Part shown: positions 28,058 through 37,441 of the stretch, piece by piece
Position numbering within the stretch: the stretch's first letter is position 1
How the letters are laid out: every line of letters begins with the position of its first letter
Translations under genes and position numbers: made by a program
DNA from: SZUA-547 sp963669315
GTDB taxonomy: Bacteria; Pseudomonadota; Alphaproteobacteria; Rhodobacterales; Rhodobacteraceae
Length of the DNA: 64,000 nucleotides
Direction: 5' to 3'
Assembly (NCBI GenBank): GCA_963669315.1
Contig: OY770021.1
Coordinates: 2,046,001 to 2,110,000 of the forward strand
The notes under the pieces: generated by a model
Told to the model about the DNA's origin: nothing
The model's database searches: none
Seen by the model: only the letters and a program-made list of their open reading frames with translations

Positions 28058-29287
28058 TCAATCGGCCAGCTGGCTGTAGCGCGACAGGATCTCGTCAGCG
28101 TTCTGCATCACGCGTTTGACGTTGCGCGCGGCCTGCCGGATACGCTGCTCATTCTCGACCAGACACAGACGCACATAGCCCTCACCATATTCGCCGAAGC
28201 CGATGCCGGGGCTGACGGCCACCTCGGCTTCTTTCAGCAGAATCTTCGAAAACTCCATGGAGCCGAGCGACTGGAACGGTTCCGGCACGGGCGCCCAGGC
28301 GAACATGGTCGCGGGCGGGGGCGGAATATCGAAACCGGCGCGGCCCATCGATTCGACCAGAACGTCGCGACGCGACTTGTAGACGGCGCGAATCTCTCCG
28401 ATGCATTCCTGCGGGCCGTTCAGCGCCGCGGCGGCGGCGACCTGAATCGGCGTGAATGCGCCATAGTCGAGATAGGATTTGATCCGGGTCAGCGCCGCGA
28501 TCAGCCGCTCATTGCCCACGGCGAACCCCATGCGCCAGCCGGGCATGGAATACGTCTTGGACATCGAAGTGAACTCCACCGCGATGTCCTTCGCGCCCGG
28601 CACCTGCAGCACCGAGGGCGGCGGGTTGTCGTCGTAGTACATCTCGGCGTAGGCGAGATCCGAGAGAACCCAGACGCCGTGCTTTTTGCAGAGCGCGACC
28701 AGATCGACATAGAAATCCAGATCGCAAACCTGCGCGGTCGGGTTGGACGGGAAATTCACCACGATCGCCACCGGATTGGGAACCGAATGGTGAATCGCGT
28801 GATCGACCGAACGCAGATACGCCTCGGGATCGAAACGCCCGTCGTGCAGCGCAGTGATGTGGCGAAGCGCGCCGCCGGCGATGATGAAGCCGTAGGGGTG
28901 GATCGGATAGCTGGGATTGGGCGTCAGCATCACGTCGCCCGGCGCGGTGATCGCCATGGCGAGGTTGGCCAGACCTTCTTTCGAGCCGAGCGTCGCGACG
29001 ATCTCCGTCTCCGGGTTCAGCTTCACGCCGAAACGCCGCTCGTAATAACCCGCCTGCGCCCGGCGCAGCCCGGGAATGCCCTTGGACGCCGAATAACGGT
29101 GGGTGCGCGGCTTTCTGACCGTCTCAACCAGTTTTTCGACGATGTGACTGGGCGTATCGATATCGGGGTTGCCCATGCCGAAATCGATGATGTCCACGCC
29201 CTCTGCGCGATATTCCGCCTTCAGCCTGTTTACCTCGGCGAAGACATAGGGCGGAAGTCGCTTGATGCGGTAAAAATCTTCAGTCAT
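28058..29287 (-). CDS. alaC: Alanine-type aminotransferase, class I/II
   Basis: A 409-residue PLP-dependent aminotransferase. The PLP lysine lies in FTSMSKTYSMPGWRMGF; other features are IIDFGMGNPDIDTP, VATLGSKEGLANLAMAI and VVNFPSNPTAQVCD. Overall similarity fits AlaC, which makes alanine from pyruvate and glutamate; related LL-diaminopimelate aminotransferases look alike, so the substrate is not certain. It heads the run alaC-hom-glpX-...-recJ. A perfect inverted repeat lies in its leader (29310-29331). Confidence 0.88.
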   Translation of the reverse strand: MTEDFYRIKRLPPYVFAEVNRLKAEYRAEGVDIIDFGMGNPDIDTPSHIVEKLVETVRKPRTHRYSASKGIPGLRRAQAGYYERRFGVKLNPETEIVATLGSKEGLANLAMAITAPGDVMLTPNPSYPIHPYGFIIAGGALRHITALHDGRFDPEAYLRSVDHAIHHSVPNPVAIVVNFPSNPTAQVCDLDFYVDLVALCKKHGVWVLSDLAYAEMYYDDNPPPSVLQVPGAKDIAVEFTSMSKTYSMPGWRMGFAVGNERLIAALTRIKSYLDYGAFTPIQVAAAAALNGPQECIGEIRAVYKSRRDVLVESMGRAGFDIPPPPATMFAWAPVPEPFQSLGSMEFSKILLKEAEVAVSPGIGFGEYGEGYVRLCLVENEQRIRQAARNVKRVMQNADEILSRYSQLAD

Positions 29288-29309
29288 GGCATGGCTCTCG
29301 AGACTCTTG

Positions 29310-29331
29310 CGCCGCTTGAAATCAAGCGGCG
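29310..29331 (-). promoter_or_regulatory. Perfect 10-bp inverted repeat in the alaC leader
   Basis: CGCCGCTTGA and TCAAGCGGCG are separated by two bases, 23-44 bp upstream of the alaC ATG. It could be an operator for a dimeric regulator or an RNA hairpin that ends transcription from the lipoprotein gene upstream. No T-run follows in the minus direction, which speaks against a classic terminator. Confidence 0.5.
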
Positions 29332-29391
29332 AGACCGCCGCCTTATAACAGGCTCTCCGGCGAGTGACAGCAGGTCAGAGGGGCGCGGCGG

Positions 29392-29754
29392 TCAGTTTGT
29401 TTGCGAGGGGGCCGGAAGGGCGCCGCGGTCGCGCATCAATTGCTCAAATTCCGGATCCAGAACCGGCTGGCCTGACAGCGCCGCGCCGCGAATGGTGTTT
29501 TCCTGCGCGATGGGCCCAAGCTCGTCGATGATGGCCTGGCCCCGCGCCGGGTCCGGCGTTGCGGCGTTGAACTCTCCCGGCGGCGGAGGCTCCGGCGAAT
29601 CCACCAGCCTCGGATAGGGCTGCGAGTCGACCCAAGGGTCTTCGACCTTCGCATGGCGGTCCATCGCATTGCGCGCGGCGCACCCGGCCAAAGCCGCCGC
29701 CGCGCACAAGATCAGCGCGAATCGTCTGGGTGTTGCTCGCGCCTTCGGCGACAT
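29392..29754 (-). CDS. Small putative lipoprotein of unknown function
   Basis: A 120-residue protein with a lipoprotein signal: basic N-terminus, hydrophobic core LILCAAAALAG and the lipobox cysteine in LAGCAAR. The mature part is proline-rich, acidic and probably extended (DSPEPPPPGEF), ending with DPEFEQLMRDRGALP. I recognise no domain. I chose the ATG at 29754 because the signal peptide starts there; an in-frame ATG at 29820 adds 22 charged residues that would spoil it. It is divergent from phaC. Confidence 0.7.
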   Translation of the reverse strand: MSPKARATPRRFALILCAAAALAGCAARNAMDRHAKVEDPWVDSQPYPRLVDSPEPPPPGEFNAATPDPARGQAIIDELGPIAQENTIRGAALSGQPVLDPEFEQLMRDRGALPAPSQTN

Positions 29755-29900
29755 TTCATTCTCCGGCGTTGGATCTGCTGCGTCGTTATCACGCGCGAAG
29801 CGACGCTGGCTAGATGACAAGCTCTGTGAGGATGTTAAAGATGCCGGCTGAAACTGGATTGCGCCAGCCGCAAGCGACAGATTGCCCCGAGGAGGGATGG

Positions 29901-31715
29901 ATGCCTGACGATACGACCGAGAACGCCACGGACAAAGTGCAGAACGCTGTGGAGTTCGCCAACAATATGGCGCGCGTGGCGGAGCAATCGCAAGAGATCT
30001 GGAAGACGTTCCTTGCGCGCAACACGCTGGATGACAAGCCGCTGAACGCCGATCCGCTGAACGCCATGCCGGCCTTCACCGAGCTGGCGACCACGATGAT
30101 GAATCATCCCAAGCAGGTCGCCGAGGCCGGGTTCAAATTCTGGATGGCGCAGGGCGAGTTGTGGCGCCGCGCCTATATGAACGCCTGGGGCAATGGCGAC
30201 GCAGAGCCAATGATCGAGCCGGAGAGGGGCGACCGACGCTTCAAGGATCCCGAGTGGTCCGAGAATGCGGTGTTCGACTACGTCAAGCAGTCCTATCTGC
30301 TGACCTCGAACTGGATCATGGACACGGTTCGCAATATCGGTGAGCTGGACGAGCGCGACCGCAAGAAGGTGGATTTCTTCAGCCGCACCTTCGTCGAAGC
30401 GATCGCGCCGACCAACTTTATTGCGACAAACCCTGAGGTGATCCGCGCCACCATCTCGGAAAACGGCGACAATCTGGTGCGTGGCCTCGACAACATGCTG
30501 AAGGATCTGGAGCGGGGCAAAGGCTCTCTGAAGATCAGCCAGACCGACATGGATGCGTTCAATGTCGGAGAGAACATGGCCATGTCGCCGGGCCAGGTCG
30601 TTTTCCAGAATGACCTTATCCAGCTGATCCAGTATTCGCCGACGACGGATGAGGTACGCGCCAAGCCGATCCTGTTCGTGCCGCCCTGGATCAACAAGTT
30701 CTACATCCTCGATCTCAATGAGAAGAAATCCCTGATCAAGTGGATGGTCGCGGAGGGCTTCACGGTCTTCGTCCTGTCCTGGATCAACCCGGATGAGCGC
30801 CAGCGCGACGAGACCTGGGGCACCTATATGAAAAAGGGCGTCCTGACCGCGGTTCAGAAAGTGATGGAGGAGACCGGGCAGGACGACGTGAACCTTGTCG
30901 GCTACTGTATCGGCGGCACCATGGTCGGCTCGACGCTGGCCTACATGGCGGCCACGGACGACAAGCGGGCCAATTCGGCGACATTTTTTACCACTCAGCT
31001 CGATTTCTCGGACGCTGGCGAGATTGAGGTTTTCGTCGACGACCAGGCGCTGGAGACGCTGGGCGAAAAGATGGACGAGCAGGGCTACCTGACCGCCGAG
31101 AGCATGGCGAACGTGTTCAACATGCTGCGCTCGAACGATCTGATCTGGAGCTTCGTGATCCAGAACTACTATCTGGGCAAGGATCCGTTCCCGTTCGACC
31201 TGCTCTACTGGAACTCCGACAGCACCTGCATGCCGGCCAATGTCCACCGCTTCTATCTGAAGCGGTTCTACATCGACAACGCGCTGGCGCAGGGCGAGAT
31301 GGATGTTGACGGCGTCACGCTGGACCTCGGCAAGGTCACAACGCCCACCTATCACGTGGCGGCGAAAGAAGATCACATCGCGCCGCCTGATTCCGCGTTC
31401 CGCGGCGCGCAGAAGTTGAGCTCCAAGCCGCTGAAATTCGTGCTTGGCGGATCCGGCCATATCGCTGGCATCATCAATCCGCCGGCGGGCAACAAGTATC
31501 AGTACTGGACTCGCCGCGGCCTTCCCGGCGACACGCTTGAAGAGTGGTCGGAGAAGACCAAGGAAACCGATGGAAGCTGGTGGCCGGACTGGTCCAAATG
31601 GCTCGCTGACCGGTCGGGCGACATGGTGCCCGCCCGCGAGCCGGGGGCCGTTCTGGGCGTGGTGGAGCCGGCGCCGGGCGCGTTCGTCAAGGTCCGCTCC
31701 GACCAGCGCGACTGA
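29901..31715 (+). CDS. phaC: Class I poly(3-hydroxyalkanoate) synthase
   Basis: A 604-residue PHA synthase that polymerises (R)-3-hydroxyacyl-CoA into storage granules. The lipase-like box is GYCIGGTM, with nucleophile C336; the general-base histidine is in GGSGHIAGI and the aspartate in AAKEDHIAP. The N-terminal helical domain (residues 1-200) is typical of class I. The ATG at 29901 is preceded by GGAGGGAT; an in-frame ATG at 29814 would add 29 residues that include that ribosome site. No phaA, phaB, phasin or depolymerase gene is next to it. A strong hairpin terminator follows. Confidence 0.95.
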   Translation: MPDDTTENATDKVQNAVEFANNMARVAEQSQEIWKTFLARNTLDDKPLNADPLNAMPAFTELATTMMNHPKQVAEAGFKFWMAQGELWRRAYMNAWGNGDAEPMIEPERGDRRFKDPEWSENAVFDYVKQSYLLTSNWIMDTVRNIGELDERDRKKVDFFSRTFVEAIAPTNFIATNPEVIRATISENGDNLVRGLDNMLKDLERGKGSLKISQTDMDAFNVGENMAMSPGQVVFQNDLIQLIQYSPTTDEVRAKPILFVPPWINKFYILDLNEKKSLIKWMVAEGFTVFVLSWINPDERQRDETWGTYMKKGVLTAVQKVMEETGQDDVNLVGYCIGGTMVGSTLAYMAATDDKRANSATFFTTQLDFSDAGEIEVFVDDQALETLGEKMDEQGYLTAESMANVFNMLRSNDLIWSFVIQNYYLGKDPFPFDLLYWNSDSTCMPANVHRFYLKRFYIDNALAQGEMDVDGVTLDLGKVTTPTYHVAAKEDHIAPPDSAFRGAQKLSSKPLKFVLGGSGHIAGIINPPAGNKYQYWTRRGLPGDTLEEWSEKTKETDGSWWPDWSKWLADRSGDMVPAREPGAVLGVVEPAPGAFVKVRSDQRD

Positions 31716-31722
31716 TCCAGAT

Positions 31723-31755
31723 CGCCGGGCCTTGCGCGACGGGGCCCGGCGTTTT
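31723..31755 (+). terminator. Rho-independent terminator after phaC
   Basis: CGCCGGGCC and GGCCCGGCG form a nine-base-pair GC stem around an 11-base loop, followed by TTTT. It lies just downstream of the phaC stop and separates it from the nucleotidase gene. Confidence 0.8.
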
Positions 31756-31844
31756 CGACGGCAACGTGTTGATTCCGTTGCCGCGAATCCTGCGAATCAT
31801 GTGAACATCCCCGCCAAATACAAAACAGCAGGGAGAGATTCGAG

Positions 31845-33467
31845 ATGCTTCGCGCTTACAATATTGCAGGGCTGGCCTGCGCCGCGCTTGTCGCTGGTTG
31901 CGCGGCCGAGCCGGACACGACGCCGCTGACCCTGACCATTCTTCACACGAATGATTTCCATTCCCGGATCGAGCCGATCAACAAGTACGATTCCTCCTGC
32001 AAGCCGGAGGACAACGAAGAGGGAAAATGCTTCGGCGGTTCGGCGCGGCTGGCAACCGCTGTGGCCGACAGGCGTGGCGCGATCGAGGGCGATGGCGGGT
32101 ACGTGCTGCTGGTCGACGGCGGCGATCAGTTCTCAGGCACGCTCTTCTACACCTATTATCAGGGCGCGGTTGCGGCCGAGATGATGAACGCGCTCGACTA
32201 TGATGCGATGACGGTGGGCAACCATGAATTTGACAACGGACCCGAGGTCCTGCGTGGGTTCATCGAGGCCACTGATTTTCCGATCCTGCTGGCGAATGCG
32301 GATATTTCCGGGGAGCCGGAATTAAGGGGGGACCTGAAGCCCTCGACAGTCATCAACAAGGGCGGCGCGCGGGTCGGTCTGATCGGCTTGGCGCCGGCGG
32401 ATACGGACGAGTTGTCCTCGCCCGGACCCAACGTGAAGTTCGGCGATCCGATTGCGGCGCTGCAGAGCGAGGTCGCCAATATGACGGCCAAGGGCGTCAA
32501 CAAAATCGTGCTGCTGTCGCATTCCGGATATCTGACGGATCAGGAGATCGCGGCCAATGTGGCCGGAATCGACGTGATCGTCGGCGGCCATGACAACACC
32601 TATCTCTCCAACACCAGCGATAGGGCCAAGGGGCCGTACCCGACCTGGGTCGATGGGCCTGATGGCAATCGCGTCGCCATCGTACAGGCTTACGCCTATG
32701 GCAAATTCCTGGGCGAGTTGCAGGTGGATTGGGACGGCGCGGGCGTTGTGACCCGGGCCGAAGGAGAGCCGCTGACAATGGACGCCGAAGTGGCGGAGGA
32801 TGATGCGATCAAGACGCGCGTCGCCGAATTGGCCGCTCCACTGGACGAGATTCGCAACGAGGTCGTCGGCGAGACCGCAGCGCCCATCGACGGAGACCGC
32901 GCCAATTGCCGTGCGAAGACCTGCGAAATGGGCGTGCTGGTCGCCGAGGCCATGCTGGACGCCGTCGCGGATGAAGGGATCGACATTGCGATCCAGAATG
33001 GCGGTGGCCTGCGCGCAAGCATCGATCAGGGTGAAGTTACGCGCGGCGAAGTTCTGACGGTGCTGCCGTTCCAGAACACGCTGTCGACCTTCAAGCTGAC
33101 GGGCGCCGATGTAGTCGCCGCTCTTGAGAACGGCGTCAGTAAGGTTGAGGAAGGCGGCGGGCGCTTTCCGCAGGTCGCCGGGCTTCGCTATGCGTGGTCG
33201 CCCTCCAAACCTGCGGGTGAGGGCCGGGTTCGCGCAGTTCAGGTCAAGAACACGGATGGCGATTGGGTGAATATCGATCAGGAGGCCGAATACGGCGTCG
33301 TCTCCAACAACTTCATGCGCAGCGGCGGCGACGGATACTCGGTGTTCGCCGAGAAGGGGATCGACGCCTATGATTTCGGCCCCGATCTCGCGGATGTCGT
33401 GATCGCCTATATGCAGGGCGGGCCTTACGTGCCGGCTGTGGATGACCGGATCATTCAGCTGAAATAG
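31845..33467 (+). CDS. 5'-nucleotidase / UshA-like lipoprotein
   Basis: A 540-residue periplasmic bifunctional metallophosphatase. A lipobox (LVAGC, cysteine near residue 20) marks it as a lipoprotein. The metallophosphatase domain carries ILHTNDFHSR, VDGGDQFSGT, VGNHEFDNGPE, LLSHSGYL and IVGGHDNT; the C-terminal 5'-nucleotidase domain has IAIQNGGGLRA, VLPFQNTLSTFKL and NNFMRSGGDGYSVF. It hydrolyses external nucleotides or nucleotide sugars for phosphate and nucleoside salvage. The ATG at 31845 follows AGGGAGAGA. Confidence 0.92.
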   Translation: MLRAYNIAGLACAALVAGCAAEPDTTPLTLTILHTNDFHSRIEPINKYDSSCKPEDNEEGKCFGGSARLATAVADRRGAIEGDGGYVLLVDGGDQFSGTLFYTYYQGAVAAEMMNALDYDAMTVGNHEFDNGPEVLRGFIEATDFPILLANADISGEPELRGDLKPSTVINKGGARVGLIGLAPADTDELSSPGPNVKFGDPIAALQSEVANMTAKGVNKIVLLSHSGYLTDQEIAANVAGIDVIVGGHDNTYLSNTSDRAKGPYPTWVDGPDGNRVAIVQAYAYGKFLGELQVDWDGAGVVTRAEGEPLTMDAEVAEDDAIKTRVAELAAPLDEIRNEVVGETAAPIDGDRANCRAKTCEMGVLVAEAMLDAVADEGIDIAIQNGGGLRASIDQGEVTRGEVLTVLPFQNTLSTFKLTGADVVAALENGVSKVEEGGGRFPQVAGLRYAWSPSKPAGEGRVRAVQVKNTDGDWVNIDQEAEYGVVSNNFMRSGGDGYSVFAEKGIDAYDFGPDLADVVIAYMQGGPYVPAVDDRIIQLK

Positions 33468-33487
33468 GGCCGTAGGGCGCGAATCGC

Positions 33488-34171
33488 ATGTGCGGAAGAT
33501 TCGCGCTGACCACCCCGCAAAGCGCGGTCGTTGAGCATTTCAGCGCCGCGCCGGTCGTGGGGCTGGTCGATGACGGGCCGCGCTATAACATCTGCCCGAC
33601 GCAGGGGATTTTGGCCGTCAGGCGGGATGAGGCGGGCGGCCGCGTGCTGGATCGGCTGCGCTGGGGGTTTGTTCCGCATTGGGCGAAGTCGCTGTCGGAC
33701 GGGCCGCTGCTGATCAACGCCCGGTCCGAGACCATTCACGAAAAACCAGCCTTCCGGCAGGCGTGTCGGATGCGGCGCTGCCTGATCCCTGCGACCGGCT
33801 TCTACGAATGGCGCGCCGCGGCCGGGAAGGGGAAGGAACCGTTTTTCATCCATCCCGGGGGCGAGGGGGGGCCGATCGCCTTCGCGGGAGTCTGGCAGGG
33901 ATGGCGCGATCCGGCCTCTGAGGCGGAGACTACGACGACCGCCATCGTGACCTGCGCCGCCAACGAGACCTTGTCGCCCCTGCATCACCGCATGCCGGTG
34001 GTGATCCCTCCGGAGAGCTACGGGCTGTGGCTGGGTGAGGAGGGCAAGGGCGCCGCGGTCCTGATGCGCCCCGCGGCGGAGGATTTCTTCACCTATCACC
34101 CGGTCGACCGCGTGGTGAACGCCGCGCGCCATGACGCGCCCGAGCTGATGGCACCGATCGGGCCAGTCTAG
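33488..34171 (+). CDS. yedK: SOS response-associated peptidase, HMCES/YedK family
   Basis: A 227-residue SRAP protein that forms a covalent thiazolidine crosslink with abasic sites in single-stranded DNA and so shields them during replication. The catalytic cysteine is residue 2 (MCGRF), so the start codon is certain. The other conserved residues are visible in INARSETIHEKPAF, GFYEWRA and LHHRMPVVIP. Its stop codon overlaps that of the convergent DUF937 gene through the palindrome CTAG at 34168-34171. Confidence 0.94.
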   Translation: MCGRFALTTPQSAVVEHFSAAPVVGLVDDGPRYNICPTQGILAVRRDEAGGRVLDRLRWGFVPHWAKSLSDGPLLINARSETIHEKPAFRQACRMRRCLIPATGFYEWRAAAGKGKEPFFIHPGGEGGPIAFAGVWQGWRDPASEAETTTTAIVTCAANETLSPLHHRMPVVIPPESYGLWLGEEGKGAAVLMRPAAEDFFTYHPVDRVVNAARHDAPELMAPIGPV

Positions 34172-34995
34172 CCCCCCTTGACGTCATCCTCTTCAATCAC
34201 TTCCGCGTCGATCACCTCATCCCCAGCGCTGGCCGGGACGCCCGGATCGAACAGAGAGAAGAAGGCCGCCATCGGGTGCTGCTCCTCTTCCGGCGCGTCC
34301 GGCTCGGGCTCCTCCTCCGGCTCGGGAATCTGGCCGTGGTCCAGCATCGACATGAACGGGTTGGCGCTCATCGCCGCCACGGTCCAGGCCTTCATCATGT
34401 CGCCCATCTCTTCGGCTGCGCGTTTCGGCGCCTGGGCGCGTTCTTTCGCCTCGCGCTCGATCTGCTCCTGCTCTTCGATCTCTTTCTGAAGCTCTTTGAT
34501 CTTGCGCGCCTTGGTTTGCGAGGCGATCTCCGCCTCCCGCTGGGCGTTGAAGGCGTCGATCCATTCATGCAGGCCGGGGATCTGGGCCATGTGCTGCTGC
34601 ATGCCGCCGGCCAGCGTGGCCGCGAAGGGAGCCATGAACTCCTCGGCCGTCGTCTTTGAGACGCCGGCCATCTCAGCGGCGGATTCGGCCATGCGCTTCG
34701 GCGCCTCGGGGCTGAAAATCTGCCGCATCAGCTGTTCGCCCGCCTGCTTCGCCGGGTCCACCGTCTCCGGCGTCATTGCATCGTAAAAGCGCTGCATGGC
34801 GGGAGAGGTGTGATCGCGCATGAAGGTGGCGAAGTCGAAAGGGTCGTGCGCCTTGCGGCTGAGCCCCTGTGAGAAGGCTGGCAGATAGGCCTCGACCAGC
34901 GCTTGGGTCTGTCTGGGCGTCAGGCCGTACATCGCGCCGAAATTGTTCATCGCCGCGCCCTTTTGCGCTTCGGCGAACAGCTCGTACATATTCAT
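34168..34995 (-). CDS. DUF937-like protein, last gene of the XpaC/TelA operon
   Basis: A 275-residue protein. Residues 1-150 resemble the helical DUF937 domain, including NNFGAMYGLTPRQTQALVEAYL and EMAGVSKTTAEEFMAPFAATL. A charged coiled-coil stretch follows (KIKELQKEIEEQEQIEREAK), then an acidic Glu/Pro-rich C-terminus (EPEEEPEPDAPEEEQ). The function is unknown. The ATG at 34995 (MNMYELF) is preferred; one four codons upstream is possible. It is 110 bp downstream of the zinc-ribbon gene and probably still belongs to that operon, though an internal promoter is possible. Confidence 0.65.
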   Translation of the reverse strand: MNMYELFAEAQKGAAMNNFGAMYGLTPRQTQALVEAYLPAFSQGLSRKAHDPFDFATFMRDHTSPAMQRFYDAMTPETVDPAKQAGEQLMRQIFSPEAPKRMAESAAEMAGVSKTTAEEFMAPFAATLAGGMQQHMAQIPGLHEWIDAFNAQREAEIASQTKARKIKELQKEIEEQEQIEREAKERAQAPKRAAEEMGDMMKAWTVAAMSANPFMSMLDHGQIPEPEEEPEPDAPEEEQHPMAAFFSLFDPGVPASAGDEVIDAEVIEEDDVKGG

Positions 34996-35105
34996 GCGGG
35001 GCCTCATTTTCCCTGTTGGACGCGTTTCGCAAGAATCTATCAGGGGTTTGGCCGATCCACCAAGCGCTTAGCGATTCGCCGCGCAACCTGTCGCAGGCGC
35101 CGAAG

Positions 35106-36254
35106 CTATTGATTGGTGGCGACCAGATAGCCGATGGCGGCGGCGGCGATCAGCCCGAAGACGACCGCCAGCGCGATCTTTAGTTTCGAGTAAGGCCGCT
35201 CTCCCTGCACCGCGCCGGTCTGGCCGTTGACTACGAAACGATAGGTCTCTCCACGGTATTTGTAGGCCGCCATCCACACGGGCAGCAGAATGTGCTTGAA
35301 GCTCACGTCCGAGACCGTCGTGCGCATCTGCTGGATCTGCTGGCGGTCGCCGCCGATGTCGAAACGCACGTCGCGCTCGATCACCCGGTTCATGATCTGG
35401 CGCGCCTCGGCGAAGCCGTCCTCAAGCTGGACGGTGTAGGCCTCAGCCCGGAACCCGGCCAGATAGTCCGGCCGATAGGGCTGCAGCGCCGCCAGATCCC
35501 ATGGTGCCAGCCGGTCTGTGTATTTCTTCGGCAGGGACTTAGAGGCCAGAACCAGCACATCGTCGAACCAGCGCCGCACACGGCCGCGCTTCGGCGTCCA
35601 GCGAATCTTGGGCACTTGCCGGGCGACGCGCTTGGACTTACCGTCCTGCACTACTGTCACGTATTGCGTGACATAGTAGACGTCGCCGCGCATGCCCGAG
35701 TAGCTGGATTTGGTGTCGGCGTCGAAAGTCCAATAGGGGACGTAGATTCCCTGCATTGGCCGACCGGCGCGGGCATATTCTTTCAACTCTGACGGCGCGA
35801 ACCACAACCTGCCGAGCCAGTTGCGCATGGCGTCCCGCGCCGCGCTCTCATTTAGCTGAAAGGGGGCAACGCCCTTGGGCTTGATCTGCCGGTTGGCGCC
35901 GGTGTCGGCCACGACAGGGGCCGCGCAGAACGGGCATTCGGCGGCGTGGATGGCCGGGTCAAACTCCACATCTGCGCCGCAGGCGTCGCAATGGGCGGTG
36001 CGGGTCTCCTCCTGATCCTCCGCGCCCAGCCGGTCGGCGATGGCGGCGTCATAGTCGAGCTCCCGAATCGTCTCTCCGCCCCAGGGGCCGTCCTCTGGCG
36101 GAGCGATTTCGTTCTCGTGGCCGCAGTGATCGCAGATCAGGGCCGCCGCGCCGGGCCGAAACCGAAGCTGCGCGCCGCACATGCCGCAGGGAAACCGCTC
36201 ATCCTCCAGCGGCGGCGGCGCGTCATCTGCGGAATCGAAGCCGGGTTCGCTCAT
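35106..36254 (-). CDS. Zinc-ribbon membrane protein (YdjG-like)
   Basis: A 382-residue protein with two N-terminal zinc ribbons: FPCGMCGAQLRF with ICDHCGHE, then HCDACGADVEF with ECPFCAAPV. The middle region (YWTFDADTKSSYSGMRGDVYYV, IRWTPKRGRVRRWFDDVLV) resembles the YdjG/primosomal-PriA-like zinc-ribbon family of Bacillus and its relatives. A single membrane helix lies at residues 358-378 (LAVVFGLIAAAAIGYLVA). In Bacillus subtilis the ydjG gene sits with ydjI, as here. It probably recruits partners at the membrane; no enzyme activity is visible. Confidence 0.75.
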   Translation of the reverse strand: MSEPGFDSADDAPPPLEDERFPCGMCGAQLRFRPGAAALICDHCGHENEIAPPEDGPWGGETIRELDYDAAIADRLGAEDQEETRTAHCDACGADVEFDPAIHAAECPFCAAPVVADTGANRQIKPKGVAPFQLNESAARDAMRNWLGRLWFAPSELKEYARAGRPMQGIYVPYWTFDADTKSSYSGMRGDVYYVTQYVTVVQDGKSKRVARQVPKIRWTPKRGRVRRWFDDVLVLASKSLPKKYTDRLAPWDLAALQPYRPDYLAGFRAEAYTVQLEDGFAEARQIMNRVIERDVRFDIGGDRQQIQQMRTTVSDVSFKHILLPVWMAAYKYRGETYRFVVNGQTGAVQGERPYSKLKIALAVVFGLIAAAAIGYLVATNQ

Positions 36255-36275
36255 CGGATCAGGCGAGCCTGCGCG

Positions 36276-37403
36276 TCAGGGAGCAGGCGGCGGCGGTGGC
36301 GGCGGAGCGGCGGTGAAGAGGTCCGCCAGCTCCGGCGTCTCGCCCGCCTTGGTCCAGCCCTGCATTCCTGCGCTCCAGACCATGGTATCGCGGGCCAGCT
36401 CTCCCGTTTGCGCCTGACGCCCGAGGTCAGCGCGGCTGTAGGGGCCCTTGGTCTGCCCGCGCTCAGCGATATGCCAGACCCGCTCAGGCGGCGGGGGAGG
36501 CGGTGGGCTCGCGCCCGGCGATGCGGCGGCCGGCGAGGGCTGCGCCCAGACATTCGACATCTGGTTGGCCATAGCCATGCCCATGCCGGCGCCCATGCCC
36601 ATGCCGACGCCCGCGCCGGCGACCCCTGGGTTCTCGGCGGCCGAGCGCATGGCCTCGGCAGACTGGAACTGAGCGTACTTGCGCAAATCGCCCACGACGC
36701 CCATCGAGGTGCGCCGGTCCATCGCCTTCTCCACCTCGGGCGGCAGAGAGATGTTCTCGATGAACAGCGCCGTCGTCTCCAGCCCATAGGCGGCGATCTC
36801 CGGCGCGATGCGGCCGCGCAGGAACTCGGCCAGATCGTCCGTGTTGGCCGCGAGATCCAGCACCGGAATGTGGCTGGAGGCGAGGCCATTCGAGAAGCGT
36901 GAGGTGATCACGTTGCGAACCTGATCGGTCACTTCATCGGTCGTGACTTCGCCGTCGGTGCCGACGATCTCGGTCAGGAACAGGCCGGGGTCCGAGACCC
37001 GGATCGAGTAGGTGCCGAAAGCGCGCAAGCGCGTCGGGCCGAACTCCGGATCGCGGATCATGATCGGGTTCTTGGTGCCCCATTTCAGATCCTGAAACCG
37101 CCGTGTGGAGACGAAGTAGATCTCGGACTTGAACGGTGATTCGAAGCCATGATCCCAATGCTGCAGCGTGGTCAGGATCGGCAGGTTATTGGTCTCCAGC
37201 ATATACATGCCGGGCGAGAACACGTCCGCCAGCTGGCCTTCATGAACAAAGACTGCAGCCTGGCCTTCTCGTACGGTCAGCTTGGCGCCGTACTTGATCT
37301 CATTCCCATAGCGCTGAAACCGCCAGACCAGCGTGTCGCGGCTGTCGTCCGTCCATTCGATAACGTCGATGAATTCGCCGGTCAGGCGGTCCCAAAGGCC
37401 CAT
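36276..37403 (-). CDS. SPFH-domain YdjI-like protein with C-terminal GYF_2 domain
   Basis: A 375-residue protein. Residues 1-250 match the virion-core/YdjI branch of the SPFH family (GLWDRLTGEFIDVIEW, QAAVFVHEGQLADVFSPG, LRAFGTYSIRVSDPGLFL), proteins that gather on membranes. A Gly/Met-rich flexible stretch follows (GVGMGMGAGMGMAMA), then Pro-rich linkers around a GYF_2/DUF4339 domain (WHIAERGQTKGPYSRADLG, MVWSAGMQGWTKAG), which often binds proline-rich peptides, then a final polyproline tail. No membrane helix is present. It is cotranscribed with the TelA and zinc-ribbon genes. Confidence 0.82.
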   Translation of the reverse strand: MGLWDRLTGEFIDVIEWTDDSRDTLVWRFQRYGNEIKYGAKLTVREGQAAVFVHEGQLADVFSPGMYMLETNNLPILTTLQHWDHGFESPFKSEIYFVSTRRFQDLKWGTKNPIMIRDPEFGPTRLRAFGTYSIRVSDPGLFLTEIVGTDGEVTTDEVTDQVRNVITSRFSNGLASSHIPVLDLAANTDDLAEFLRGRIAPEIAAYGLETTALFIENISLPPEVEKAMDRRTSMGVVGDLRKYAQFQSAEAMRSAAENPGVAGAGVGMGMGAGMGMAMANQMSNVWAQPSPAAASPGASPPPPPPPERVWHIAERGQTKGPYSRADLGRQAQTGELARDTMVWSAGMQGWTKAGETPELADLFTAAPPPPPPPAP

Positions 37404-37441
37404 ATTAAACTCCTAAGTTTACTAGTCGTACCGACACGCGC

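Noticed and set aside
27377..29617. Very long plus-strand open frame (746 codons) opposite hom and alaC
   Set aside because: It is antisense to two well-supported enzymes, has no family similarity and is explained by GC-rich codon bias.
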